Shown here one piece after another: positions 14,606 to 25,874 of a DNA stretch of 64,000 nt (position 1 is its first letter; the number at the start of each line of letters is the position of its first letter). The notes under the pieces are model-generated. The model saw only the letters and a program-made list of their open reading frames with translations, was not told where the DNA came from and ran no database searches. The position numbers and the translations under genes were made by a program. Source of the stretch: Sporodiniella umbellata (Eukaryota > Mucoromycota > Mucoromycetes > Mucorales > Rhizopodaceae); the NCBI GenBank assembly GCA_025677835.1, contig JAIXMR010000015.1, positions 186,001-250,000 of the forward strand, in the 5' to 3' direction.

Positions 14606-14640
<35 letters not shown>

Positions 14641-17434
14641 TACTCTGGTAACGTCTGACGGTCAATAGAATTCTTTCCAGACGTGTCAAGACCGTCATCT
14701 CTTTCTTGTAAACGTTACTGTAACGTGTTTCGTAATGACCGTGCACAAAGCCCCAGGCGTAGTGTTCGGATTCACGGGAAGCGTAAGCCAACTGAACGTG
14801 ATATTCCCCATGGCGTTGCAGGAGAGCGAAACCCAGAGTGCTTTTTGTCTCAGCAACGATGGTACCGTCGGTCTTGATAGCCCAGCGTTGACGTGCGTCG
14901 ATTGTATCGGCAGTAGTGAGACGTTCACGAATCTGAAGCTCAGAGCCGCTGATAAGCTCATCTGCGGCATGCAAGACCAGGCCGGTAGCGACATGGACCA
15001 GGTAACCGTCACGGAAGGTCCATTGGAACTGCTCGTAGTGACCGTATTCGAGCTTGCGGATGGCCAGGGTAGCGTAAGACTCGAGTTTTTCCGGTGCAAG
15101 CGCATAACCCTCTTGGGCGCTGATATAAAACGTGTCCTCAGGCCAGTTGGCATAGCGATGGACGACCTGGGTCGTCTTTTTGCTGAGAGCCTTGGCTTCG
15201 GTCAGCAACGATGTTTTCCAGCTGCTGAGGATCTGAATGCCGTGCTCTACCTTGGTCTCGGGTACCAACAGACCCCAACGATGGCCATGTTGAACAGAGG
15301 CTTGTTCGATCAAGGAGAGCTTGAAACCATCCGAGGCTGGCTCAGGTACCAGGAGCAAGCCATGATTAGCACCATGGACAAGGTACCCTTCGGTAGTCAA
15401 GCTCCACTTTTGTCTGTTTTCAGTGCTATGACGCATATCCTGACGAAGGCCGGAACCTACGGCGATACCTAAGCTGTATGTGAGCCATCCAATGTTTTCT
15501 CTCCCTACTCTGTTGCTACTTACTAGGGGTAGCCAGCGCCAATTGCGTAGCAAAATTGATCAAGCCACCGTTCCAGTGCATCCAGAGTTGATAACGCCAG
15601 TGTTCATGACTGATTTCGGATAGGGAAAGGGAATCGTCTTGAGCAGACGCTGTCAAGACCAGGGTGGCGTCTTTTGCGAATGAACGAATAAAGAACCATC
15701 CGCTAGGATAGAGGGCAAAGCGATGATAGACAATGGACTTTTGTACCGTTTTTTGGGCGACAGGATCTTTGGGATAATCGATGAGTTATCGTAGGTAGAA
15801 AAAAAAAAAAAAAAATCAATAGACTTACTAGATTTATGTTTAAATACCGGGAGAACAAAGTTCCAACGCTGCTCTTCATGATCCGGTGTTTTCTTTTGAG
15901 CCAAAGCCAGAACAGACTTTGAACCCAAGTTCTGGTCAAGAGCGAGTACCATGGCCTCGTTCTTCTTGGTGTGAATGAAGCCTTCGACGGAGAGACCCCA
16001 CTGTTGGTTTTCGTAGCCCACTTTCTTTTGTTTGTACTGACAGAGCTCGGTGCCGGGGCTGATGGAGCCGCCACGGACGTCAAGGACAAATTGGGAGGCC
16101 TTGTTGATGAGGAAACCTTGCTTATGAGACCAGAGCTGACGGTTGTAGTTTTTGGCATCGAGTGGGGAGGCAACGATCTGAGCGGCGAGTTTCTCTGTTT
16201 CGACTACGCTGACTACCAGACCGTGCTTTTGGTTTTTGATGAAAAAGTGGCCTTCTGGGAAGACACCGATCTGAGCAGTGACTGAGACGATTTCAGCCGT
16301 GGTCTTTTTAAAGATGGGTAAGGCAATGGCAAACTTTTGATAAGAATGGACGCGTTGGTCAGCCTTTTGAAGCAAGAGACTGGCCACATCCCGGTTGAGG
16401 TTAAACCAATTATCTTTTCTGAAGCCAAGTAAGAAATGGGGACTGTTTTTGAGACGCAAGGTGCCAGAGGCGCCCAGAGACCAAGCTTGACAGGCAAGAT
16501 CTTTTTCGGTCAAACGGGAGGACTGAGAGACTGAGGCTTCATCAGCCAAGTCGTCTGCAGTCAAGGCGAAACCTGTGCCCTTATTGATCAAACGGTGCGT
16601 GACAGGATCGAAATGCCAGAGCTGGCTTTCAAAGCTAGAGGTACGAAGAGGCTCAAGACAAAGCTTAGCGCCTGAACTGTGCAGAGCGCTGGCCTCGACA
16701 CTGACAAAATGGCCAGTTAACTCAGACTTAATAAAGAATTCGCGTTCAGGGAAATTGTCCAGCTGGGCATGAGCCGATTCATCCAGATGGCTGTCGTCTT
16801 CATCTAAAGACAGTTAAGTAAACGGACAAGAACTATACACACTCACTATGAAAGATGTTGTGAAGGGAGGAAGAGCTACCAAGAGAGGCACCACTGATGG
16901 TGCGTTTCAAACTACCGATCGAGCCAGAGAGATGGGAAGTAAGGGAGTGACGCTTAGAGGGCACCGAAAGTTCCCAGCGTTGTTCTTTGCGGTCCTTGTG
17001 ATTCTTATTGACCAACTGCAAATGCACATGTTGACCTTCACTACGCGTAAAGAAAGAATCCTTGATGCCAAGGACAAGGTTAGGGTTTTTTACAATATGG
17101 ATTAAACCATCCGAGGTGATGCCAAAGGTTTGGCCGTCGGCAAGGTCTGTATCGTTTTGAAGCACAACGTTTGAGCCTGCCTTTGCTACGCCTAAATAAG
17201 AAACGGGTAAGGACGCGTGAAGAAAAGAGTTTATTTGCCTTTTGCAATATCAAGAACGAAACCAGTCTTCTTGTTATGTAAGCGACAGTCTTCACCGTAT
17301 TGCCACAGCTGAGAGTCAATGTCTTTACGAAGAGAGGAAATAACCACAGGCTCTCCCACTGCAGATTTTTCAACAGATAACACGTAGCCGTTGTTGAGGT
17401 TCTTTACTATAAACCAGCCTTCGGGAAATGACAT
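1..17434 (-). CDS. Giant multidomain protein: beta-trefoil lectin array, helical repeats, HAD domain (3' end outside window)
   Basis: Nine exons are visible: 17239-17434, 16847-17191, 15829-16803, 15524-15766, 14644-15468, 5679-14569, 3220-5611, 2107-3174 and 1-2035. They join in one frame for 5656 codons and the frame is still open at position 1. The start is the first ATG, directly before the first trefoil; there is no signal peptide, so a cytosolic location is inferred. Residues 1 to about 1908 are about ten ricin-B-like beta-trefoils with QLW and QRW signatures. Residues about 2000-5500 are long amphipathic helical repeats with Ala/Gly-rich hydrophobic segments. From about residue 5530 a haloacid-dehalogenase-like fold begins. 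Intron 1 is GC-AG; the others are GT-AG. The intron at 5612-5678 carries a clear CTAAC branch site. The function is unknown. A scaffold binding glycans or proteins is a guess; no named family with this full architecture comes to mind. Confidence 0.9.
400..11050 (-). other. About eighteen degenerate helical repeats with hydrophobic Ala/Gly segments
   Basis: The repeat has two recurring halves. The first reads roughly V-x-x-W-x-x-x-L-x-x-x-V, then often G-G-x-x-V-x-x-D-I-x-x-I-V-x-x-S-x-x-x-L. The second has a W followed by S-T-x-Q-I-Q-x-x-G-I-N-S. Both halves are rich in Thr, Val, Glu and Lys with heptad-like spacing, suggesting spectrin-like or coiled helices. Several copies are preceded by a 15-20 residue Ala/Gly/Val segment and a Lys/Glu-rich stretch (for example near 1470-1520, 3100-3170, 3840-3900, 7620-7690, 9350-9400 and 11160-11230). 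I recognise no named family. Confidence 0.75.
11430..17434 (-). other. Array of about ten ricin-B-like beta-trefoil domains in the giant protein
   Basis: Ten units of about 160-190 residues each open with a pattern like FPEGWF-IK or YPSGWFFIR. Each continues with a Q-L-W strand, a second 'LVLD' strand followed by a loop, and a Q-x-W strand, and closes near a short W-x-F-x-x-P-x-F motif. These are hallmarks of ricin-B-type trefoils, usually carbohydrate- or protein-binding. An exceptionally acidic linker lies between units 7 and 8 (about 13190-13400). Copies differ strongly in sequence, so the array is old rather than a recent tandem duplication. Sugar-contacting residues were not evaluated copy by copy. 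Confidence 0.82.
17192..17238 (-). other. GC-AG intron (intron 1 of the giant gene)
   Basis: On the coding strand exon 1 ends AAAG and the intron begins GCAAAT, ending TTTAG 47 bases later. No GT donor is available in the short interval that restores the frame. The joined protein reads a typical trefoil strand (VLDIAKGVAKAGSNVVLQ), matching the equivalent strand of domain 3. Confidence 0.75.
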
Positions 17435-17551
17435 GTTTTTCTGCTGGTTTAGAAAATGAAAAAAATGAAAAGCAAAGTAAAAAAAAAAAAAAAAAATAAG
17501 GGAAAAAAAAAAAAAAAAAAGAACTTATGCAGAAGAATACAGTTTGCCTCC

Positions 17552-17582
<31 letters not shown>

Positions 17583-18245
17583 AAAGAGCGTGTGTTACTT
17601 GAATCTCAAAACGGTGAATCAAACTTAAAAAAGCCTTCCATAAAGAAACTCTTGTCCGGGGGTCCCTTTCATATGCTTATAGAAAAAAAACGGGAAGTAC
17701 AAAAAGACTGGCTGCATAAAAGATTGCTGATGATGAGAGTATACTAGAAGGTGATGTAGTTTGTGTGTAGTGTTTATCTAATGATTCGTTCAGAGCGGAA
17801 ACAATTCCGTCGATTTTCTGTCGATGTTGAATCTTGCTGGTCACACCAAAAAAAAAAAACCTGAGCAATGTTCTTTGGTTGTAAAGCCTCTCAAAATAAA
17901 AATGTGCTGTTTTTCTAACTGTGCCTGAAATAATGATACGAGACACTTTCAAAGTTTAGACGCGTCTGTTTCCCATCTTGTAAAAATAAACTTTCACCAA
18001 ATAAAACGCCACTGGCTGTTACACGCTTGAATCTTGGCTGCAATAAAGTTGTTTTGTTATTGTTTGCTAAACTAGGTTCCAAACTCTGAAACACACCTTC
18101 AAACCAAGAACAGAGGAATTCAAACAGGACATTTTGGCCAATAAAATGGGCTTTCTGTATTCTGAGGCTATTCTAAATGGGGCATAAGCTTTGTTCGGAC
18201 ACTTTCCGATGTGAAAGGTCCAACCGTTCTTTTGTGTTCATCAGG

Positions 18246-18276
<31 letters not shown>

Positions 18277-20970
18277 ATATCTTTTAATTTTTAAAAAGAA
18301 CAGCTTTATAATAAAGTTGGTTTACTCAATGTGAAAAAAAATAGAGAGAGAGAGAGAGGGGGGGACTTTAGTTCACTCTAAACCTGTTGCACAGACTCTA
18401 ATAGACTTGCTTAGTCTGAGGTGCATAAAGTGATTTGTTGGTGTAACCGCGGCAATTTTTTTTTATATATTTCATTGATTTCTCCCAAAGTGAAGCACTT
18501 TCAGTCGTAAGTAAACCCAAGAAAAACCGTACTTTTCTTGGACTTCCGTCATGTATAAACATGCTAGTTATCGATGTGTTTATGTTTACACAGTTGAACA
18601 CAAAACACAACAATAGCGTCATTCTGATGGGAAATTTTCTGATAATTTCAATTGAAAAACGGCTGTCGGGCTTTTAACATCGACCATTCACTTTTTCAAG
18701 TCCAATAGGTCGCTTTTTTAAAGCAATAAGATGGGTCTAGCGAACGTAAAGTAAATTCTCTTTGCTTTGCGTTCTATCAAATTCTACTGGCAAGTCTCGG
18801 CCTAAATCTGGTTTATCACTTTGACCATCTCCTAATCCTTAAATGTTCCTCCAATCCTTGTTTATTTAAGTCAAGAGAGTGCACTAAATTAAAAACCAAG
18901 TTAATGAGTATGTTGCAAGAAAAAAACTATCTCTTCAGACTCGATACAAGCAAGCACGTTCTCTTTTCAATGGACATACACAAAAAAAAATTTTATGGGC
19001 ATCTCTATGCTTTTTTTTTTTTTTTTTTTTGATACTCTTATCTAGAGACGATAACCACTCTGGCAGACACGAACGCATGATATTTTCTTAGAAACGCCTG
19101 CGATTTCATCTTTTTTCAAGCAACATAATAATCTCGATAAACCTACATCGCTGATGCTTAGTTTGGAAAACAATGCTTGAGCTTTAACTTGACTTGTACA
19201 TAGATAATCAATTGTTTCTATCCAAAGCTTTTGTCGTATGAACTTGCAAACCACGCACGCCTAACGAGCGGGCAGCGACTGGTTGTTAGTCAGTCACTGT
19301 TGACTTTGATAGTAGATGCTTGATATCATCGCTTCGTTCACAAAAAGTCTCGCTTGGCAGTGTCGGTTCGTTCTTCCCAAGCGTTTGCTATCTAATTTAA
19401 CTCAAAACCCTTTGTTTGGTTTTCACAAACAGAAACCTGGGGTGCCTTAAAAAGTCATTGCCAAAAACAGAACTGGGATTGATTGGCCTAACGTTTAACA
19501 GTGACTACTTTTGTTGCGGGCCAAAGAAGAACAATCCACCGTTGTGCTATGCGATAGGATATTATTATGTACCTGGATCTTTATCCAATAAACTAGATCG
19601 TCCGGTTAGGACAGGTGTATTGTTTATCACTACGATAGAAGAACAATCTTTTCTCTGGTAGGACAACACGATCTATCGAATTAATTATGCTAACGTTAGC
19701 ATGTACTTGGGAACGGGATAAACTGTTAGTTTAGTACAATTTTTATACAATGTTCCGATCTCTTCTTTCTTTTTGGTTTAATTTTTCTGCTGTAAAAGAA
19801 AAAAAAGACCTGTCTTTTTGGACAGTTCACTTGCTATGGCCATTTGCTTCTTTTTGACCCAAACAAATGTGTTTATCCCTTAGCCTATAGTACTGCGAAA
19901 ATCTTTTTTTCATAGAGACCAAGACCTTAAAAAACCAAGAGAATGAGATCTAGCAAGGACTGATGATGAAAGGACCGTTGCCCATATCATGGGTGCAAAA
20001 TAACAAGCATTGCCTAGAAAGATGATAATGGTTCTCTAAAAAAAAAAAGCTGTACATTAAGAGAAAACAGAGAAGATAAGCTCTTTTTTTTTTTTTTGGA
20101 TCTTCAGGGTTACTTTTTATCTATTCTCTAGGCTGCCTATTTGGGAGGCTGATCATTTTGAATGATTAGCATACTCCAGTCGATATTAAATACCTTGTTA
20201 TAAAGCCAAAAACTGAATAATACTCTAAACACTTGAAATCTAATGAAACTAACAGAATAATGTACCATTTGGAATACAAAGCTGGACTCTTTTTTTCAAG
20301 AACTCCTTAAAAAATATCCCAAATTGTATAAAATGAGGGCTGTTGACTACTATGCTATATTAAAAAAAAAAAAAAAGCCAACGGAAAAGCCAAAGACCAA
20401 CGAAAAAGCCAAAAGCCAATGAAAAAGCCTCATGATCCTGGCAGTACCTTGACCTATAAGCTTTTGGTTACCAAGAAAGGAAACAAAACGATGCAAAGAT
20501 CCAATTTCCAACCAAAGTCTTTTTTTACGCTGCTTTTAATCATGAACTGTTTTAATCTCAACAACAACAATCAACGTTGTATTTCCCATCAGGCTCCACA
20601 CTTGCCGTACTTTATAGAACAGAGATGTAAGTTGATCAGTTTGAAAACACAAAAAGCTATTAAAAAAAAAAGACTAGAGACGCCATTTTATTGTTATTAT
20701 TATAGTTTATATATGTATTTTTACGGCCCAAAAGAAGTGACGCATATGCACACAAAAGTGCTGAATGGTATGATATCCTCTCGTAGAAGTGATATCACTT
20801 CTTTCCATGGTTTTGAGATACAGATGACCTATGAAAGACCGAAAAAAAAAAAAAAATATTGACACTTTGAACACTCTCTGGTCACCGCCTTCCTCTTTTT
20901 CTTTTTTTTTTTTCTTTTTTTTTTGTTGTTGTTGTTGTTGTTATTTGTTGTTGCTTTTCCTATTTGTTAG
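17435..20970. other. Divergent intergenic region between the giant gene and DNM1
   Basis: About 3.5 kb with no convincing gene. It holds A tracts at about 17480-17580 (longest 17552-17580), an A tract near 18250-18275, an (AG)n run at 18343-18358 and a T tract near 19012-19031. A three-copy 19-bp repeat sits at 20379-20435, and TTG repeats lie just upstream of the DNM1 start (about 20922-20955). Short open frames here (for example 19416-19661 and 20419-20862) lack family resemblance and run through A tracts. It presumably contains both 5' UTRs and promoters. Confidence 0.6.
20379..20435. repeat. Three-copy 19-bp tandem repeat upstream of DNM1
   Basis: Three consecutive 19-base units begin CCAACGGAAAAG, CCAACGAAAAAG and CCAATGAAAAAG, with rising divergence. 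It is non-coding as far as can be seen and lies about 540 bp upstream of the DNM1 ATG. Confidence 0.7.
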
Positions 20971-23483
20971 ATGTCTGAAGCAACCATCAGTATAATCAAC
21001 AAGTTACAAGATGCACTTGCACTTACTGGTGGAAACGATCATTTAGATTTACCACAAATCATCGTGGTTGGCGAGCAGAGTTCAGGAAAGTCTTCTGTTC
21101 TAGAACACATTGTCCAACGCGATTTTTTGCCTCGAGGCAGTGGTATTGTAACGCGTAGACCTCTTGTCTTACAACTGCTTCGTGCTTCAGACACGTCGGA
21201 ATATGCTGAATTCCTTCATTTGCCTTCACAAAAAATATTTGACTTTGAACAAATCAGACTGGAAATCACAAAAGAAACAGATCGTCTTGCTGGAGAAAAC
21301 AAAAACATCTCAAACAAACCCATTTACTTGAAAATGTACTTGAAAAACGTACTTCCGTTAACACTGATTGATCTTCCTGGTTTAACAAAGGTAAGTGCAA
21401 GCAGGTTAAAACGAAAACAAAAAATTCACTCTTTTTTTCTTTTTCAAAACAAGATTCCAATAGGTAAATAAGTCCTTGTCGATCGCCTTCATTAACCGCT
21501 CACTAACTGTTTTCACTCTACCCATACAAAAACAAAGGCGATCAACCTCACAACATTGGTTCACAAATCAAACAGCTTGTTTTAGACTATATTACCAAAC
21601 CCAACAGGTACCTACAGTTTTGTTTTTATTTCTATACAATAGGGAGAGTTTTTTTTTTTAACTTGCATACAACCATTTAGTATCATCCTGTCAGTGACCC
21701 CTGCAACCATCGACCTTGCCAACTCCGATAGTCTAAAGCTGGCTAGACAAGTAGACCCTCAAGGAAAACGTACGATGGGAGTCATTTCAAAGTTAGATCT
21801 GATGGACGCTGGCACAAACGCACTGGATGTTTTGACAGGTCAATTGTTCCCACTAAAGTTAGGATTTGTAGGTGTTGTGAATCGTAGTCAACAGGATATT
21901 CTGACCAACAAACCAATGGAAGACGCTGTCAACGCCGAAGACCTTTTTTTCAAAACGCATCCTGCCTATAAAAGCATCTCAGGTCGTTGCGGATCACACT
22001 ATTTAGCTAAACAACTCAATCATGTAAGCTATACCTACATATACGCACGCCTTCTTTTTTCACCTAGACACTTATCCTTCTAGGTACTCATTCGTCACAT
22101 ACGAGAGAAACTGCCCGAGTTGAGAACCAAACTAAGCTCTTTGATCGGTCAGACACAGCACGAACTATCCCATTACGGAGAGCCTGCTATTTCGAAATCT
22201 TCTGATAACGTAAGATTTTTATAGATCCAACAACTCACTCACCTCTTCATTATCAAAAAAAAAAAAAAAGAGCGCCATGATCCTCAAACTATTGACACTA
22301 TTTTCTAATGAATTTGTATCTTCAATCGATGGCACATCTACCAAAATATCTACCAAAGAACTTTCTGGTGGAGCGCGAATCTACCATATTTTCAGAACTG
22401 TATTCAAACACGCGTTAGATGCCATTCACCCCTGTACCAACTTAAGCAACGAGGATATCCGCACCGCCATGCGTAATTCTGCAGGTCCACGCGGCTCGTT
22501 GTTTGTTCCTGAACTGGCATTTGAATTGCTCGTGCGACCTCAGATTCGAATGTTAGAAGCACCGAGCTTACGGTGTGTTCATTTAGCCTATGAGGAGTTA
22601 TCAAAGATCTGTCATACCTGTGGCAGTAAAGAAGTCACACGGTTTCCTCAATTCCACACACGTCTCACTGAGGTCGTGGCCGACTTGTTACACGAACGAT
22701 TGGAACCCACATTGGCTTATGTAGAAAGCCTGGTTTCAATCGAATGTTCCTATATCAACACAAATCACCCCGAGTTTCCTAGTGCAGCAGACGCATTCAA
22801 GGAGCTTGACAAAAAATACAAAGAGCAAGAGAGTATGGAACGCAAACGGTTGGCACGTCAGTACCTCAACAACGAAATTGCTGTGAACCGAAATAGCCGA
22901 TCGATGTCTATCACCTCCACCACTTCTTCCATCTCCTCTTTTTCTTCCAAGAACTCTCTATTGAACCAGTACGTGAGTAACCAACAGGACCGCCATTCCC
23001 CCACATTCAATCCAGAACAGACGATAGAAGAAACCCAATCGGTACGCTCTTTTCCATATCAACAGTCAGCTCATCTTTTTTTTTTTTTTTCAGGCTGCTA
23101 TCATGGCAAATCTGGAAGACAGCATCAAAACAAAGCCAACAGAAAAAGAAGAACGAGAAGTGGAGTTGATTCGTAACTAGAAACAGAGCCTCTAAACATG
23201 CTTACTCACTTTATATAATCCTGTTCTAGGCTACTTGATCATTGCATACTTTAACATTGTTCGAAAATCGATACAAGACCTTGTGCCTAAAGCCATCATG
23301 CATTTCTTGGTCAACTATACTAGAGATAATGTTCAGAATCAGTTGGTCTCTTTGCTCTATCGCGAGAATTTGTTTGAAAATCTTTTGAAGGAAGACCCAG
23401 CTATTTCTTCAGAAAGAGAGCGATGCAGAACAATGTTAGAAGTTTACCGCCGTGCTTTTAGCTTGGTGAACGAAGCCTCTTAG
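20971..23483 (+). CDS. DNM1: Dynamin-related GTPase Dnm1 (mitochondrial/peroxisomal fission)
   Basis: Eight exons: 20971-21390, 21454-21463 (10 nt), 21538-21607, 21681-22023, 22084-22209, 22271-23041, 23094-23172 and 23230-23483, giving 690 residues. The GTPase domain shows the P-loop GEQSSGKS (34-41), DLPG (134-137) and SKLD (203-206). The stalk carries the Dnm1/DRP1-type segments [12 protein letters not shown] and YINTNHPEF, a Ser-rich variable insert follows, and the GTPase effector domain occupies the last 85 residues. Similarity to Dnm1 is stronger than to Vps1, for example the CGS-x-x-V-x-RFP segment and the NYTRDNVQN motif in the effector domain. It assembles around mitochondria to drive division. 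The 10-nt microexon restores the conserved I-P-I-G-D-Q switch region. Confidence 0.95.
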
Positions 23484-23663
23484 ACTTGAAACTTTTTTGT
23501 ATATATTTATATTAAAATAACTTATTGAAACTATCTCGTTCACTAAGAAAAAAAGGGGGAGGTCAGCCCATTTTGAACTCCGTCTCTTATAAAGATCGAC
23601 TTACCTTTTCTATTCTGTTATTTAATACTGTCTTTTTTCTATTTTGTTTGTGAAAAGAAATCA

Positions 23664-24412
23664 ATGGAAAATAACCAGAAAATAAATCTCCCGTCTATTC
23701 AATCAGTACTAAACAATGTTTCTTTAAACAAAAGTAAATAAAGCATTCCTTTGACTTTCTTAACCTTACCTTATTTAAAACAGCCATCACATCTAATAAG
23801 GGGCACAGACGTTATGCTTCAGAACAATTGGACGCATTTAGAAAAGCTCCTTTAAAGAACATGTACAGATTGGATAGGTTCAAAAATGAAGAAGGTTCGT
23901 TTGAAAACAACTTGTCGTCAACTACAAATAACGACACACTTCATAAACCATTTTCTTTGCACGCTCGCTCCTTTTCCGATTATACCCATCCATATTCCTC
24001 ACTACCCATACATCAAGATACCTCTACTGCCAAACCATCCCTTTATTCACTGACGCCTGAACATACTGATCAACCAGCGGATGCTTCAAATGACTGGAGT
24101 AGTGAGGTCTGTGTTTCGGAGATATTGAAAAAGAAGAATGATAGCCATCCGAAGCGATCGCCTGCCACGAAATGTCACGTTTGTGTCTATTGTCGAAAAG
24201 CGTTCTCACGGCCCTCCTCTTTGCGAACCCATGTTTACTCTCATACAGGCGAGAGGCCATTTGAATGTCCTCAACCTTGTTGTTTTCGCAAGTTTAGCGT
24301 ACATAGTAATATGCGACGCCACTTGCGTGTTCATGAGTCAGGAAAACCTCTCAAAAGAAAAGAAAATATACTCGCACCCATTATCAACCCTTTGGCTTCT
24401 AAAAAAGTTTGA
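23664..24412 (+). CDS. C2H2 zinc-finger protein, two fingers, probable transcription factor
   Basis: Two exons, 23664-23733 and 23784-24412, encode 232 residues. The ATG at 23664 is chosen because it gives a short N-terminus (MENNQKINLPSIQ) that splices in frame across a 50-bp intron; without it the second exon has no ATG near its beginning. The central region is Ser/Pro/His-rich and presumably disordered. Two adjacent fingers lie near residues 165-215: C-x2-C-x12-H-x3-H and C-x4-C-x12-H-x3-H, joined by the classical HTGERPFEC linker. The second carries the RKFSVHSNMRRHLRVH pattern common in fungal regulators. It probably binds DNA in the nucleus; the target is unknown. It follows DNM1 at 180 bp on the same strand. 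Confidence 0.85.
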
Positions 24413-25874
24413 TTCTGTTTTGTCTACGATGACTCATAACAAAATAGTCGATCAAAATTGAAAACGGAGAATGTATCGCTTGATAAAATCTTACACATCT
24501 TTTGGAAGCCTTGATGCTTGACAACTTCTTTTCAAAGCTCTTTTTTTTTTTTTTTTTTTGGCTTTTTTAAATAAAAATACGCTTTTTTTCATTGTTTAAT
24601 CTATCAACAATGAAATATGACTAAAGTGCTAAAACTAAAACAAAAGCACCTTATTCGTTACTATACTCGCTTATTTAAGTGAATCAAACAAGAGAAAATT
24701 TTCTATAATATGAATCGATAGTAACGAGCCGTCTTAAGATATGCATTGTTTGTAAGACAAAAAAAAAAAAAAGAAAACAAATATGGCTCGAGTATCTACT
24801 AAAAGCTGTGTAATCAGCGAATTTAAATAGGAAAGATGAGCTTAGTAAATAGCCAACTGGAGTTTATTTACAGAATTGATGTCAAATTTTATAATATAAA
24901 CCATAGGCAAGTACATTGCTTTTGTATAACTATTTTTTGAAAAAAAAAAACTGTTGTCTTTAATGTTTTACTACCTATACTACATGCATACATCAAAACA
25001 AATCAACAGCTGATTTTGCATGTGTTACCTTCAGAAACAAACAGTGAGTGGATGAAATATCTTTGTTCCTTTAAGCATAAGCAAGAATTCTAAGTTTGGC
25101 ACTGAAACACGAAAAACATCATAAATAAATTATTCTTTGCGTTGTAAAGAAATATACTTGGTTATACGCTCCTGCTTTTCCCTTCGTTTTTAATTAGTGT
25201 TCTTTGGTCGGGCTGAAAAAAAAAAGGCTTGCAGTTTTTCTTATTAATTCCATCAACAGAAAGGTAAATTCTACAATTATTGATGATTATGAATAATTCT
25301 TTTTTAGCGCGCCTATCAGGGGTATCTATTGTTACTTTTGAAAACTTAACAATAGGGTATACCATGCTTTCTTTTTTCAATAACCTTTTCTATATCACTG
25401 TATTTTCTATTTGTTCCTTTGTCATCTGTAATATAACAGTCGCTTCGAAGTATAAAACTAATGAAGCCTACGTTAAATTTCAAATGATTTGGCACCAAAA
25501 AAAAAAAAAGGCCTATACAGCTTTTACTCCCAAATCACAAAACATCTACCAAAAAGTGTGTCAGCTTTGTTTTGAAGTTTTGCCAAAAAAAAAAAAAAAA
25601 AAAAAAAAAAAACAAAGACTCGGTGTACCGATTAAGATCAAAGTCCTAAGAGGTGTTTTATAATAGCACTTGCTACAAAATATATGTTGTACACCACTCA
25701 CATTACAGCTAACAAAATTAGTATAAAGGCACCGGAACAAAGGTAAAAACACATAAAATAGGTATTTTATATAAATTGTGTTATCAGAAATTCACTGCTC
25801 AAAAAAGCTCAATAATGGGTCTCATACAAAAACCAGATTTGTGCTAGCAAAATTTTGCTTTTATTTGTGCAAAG
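24413..25874. other. Convergent spacer between the zinc-finger gene and TOP3B
   Basis: About 1.46 kb, very AT-rich, with T or A tracts at about 24541-24559, 24760-24772 and 25584-25612. No reading frame here resembles a known protein. It contains the 3' UTRs of two convergent genes. Confidence 0.55.

Noticed and set aside
20419..20862. 147-codon plus-strand frame upstream of DNM1
   Set aside because: It overlaps the 19-bp repeat, is Lys/Tyr-rich from A/T composition, contains A tracts and has no similarity.
20971..23483. Assignment of the dynamin as Vps1
   Set aside because: The N-terminus is Vps1-like, but the stalk and effector-domain segments match Dnm1/DRP1 better.
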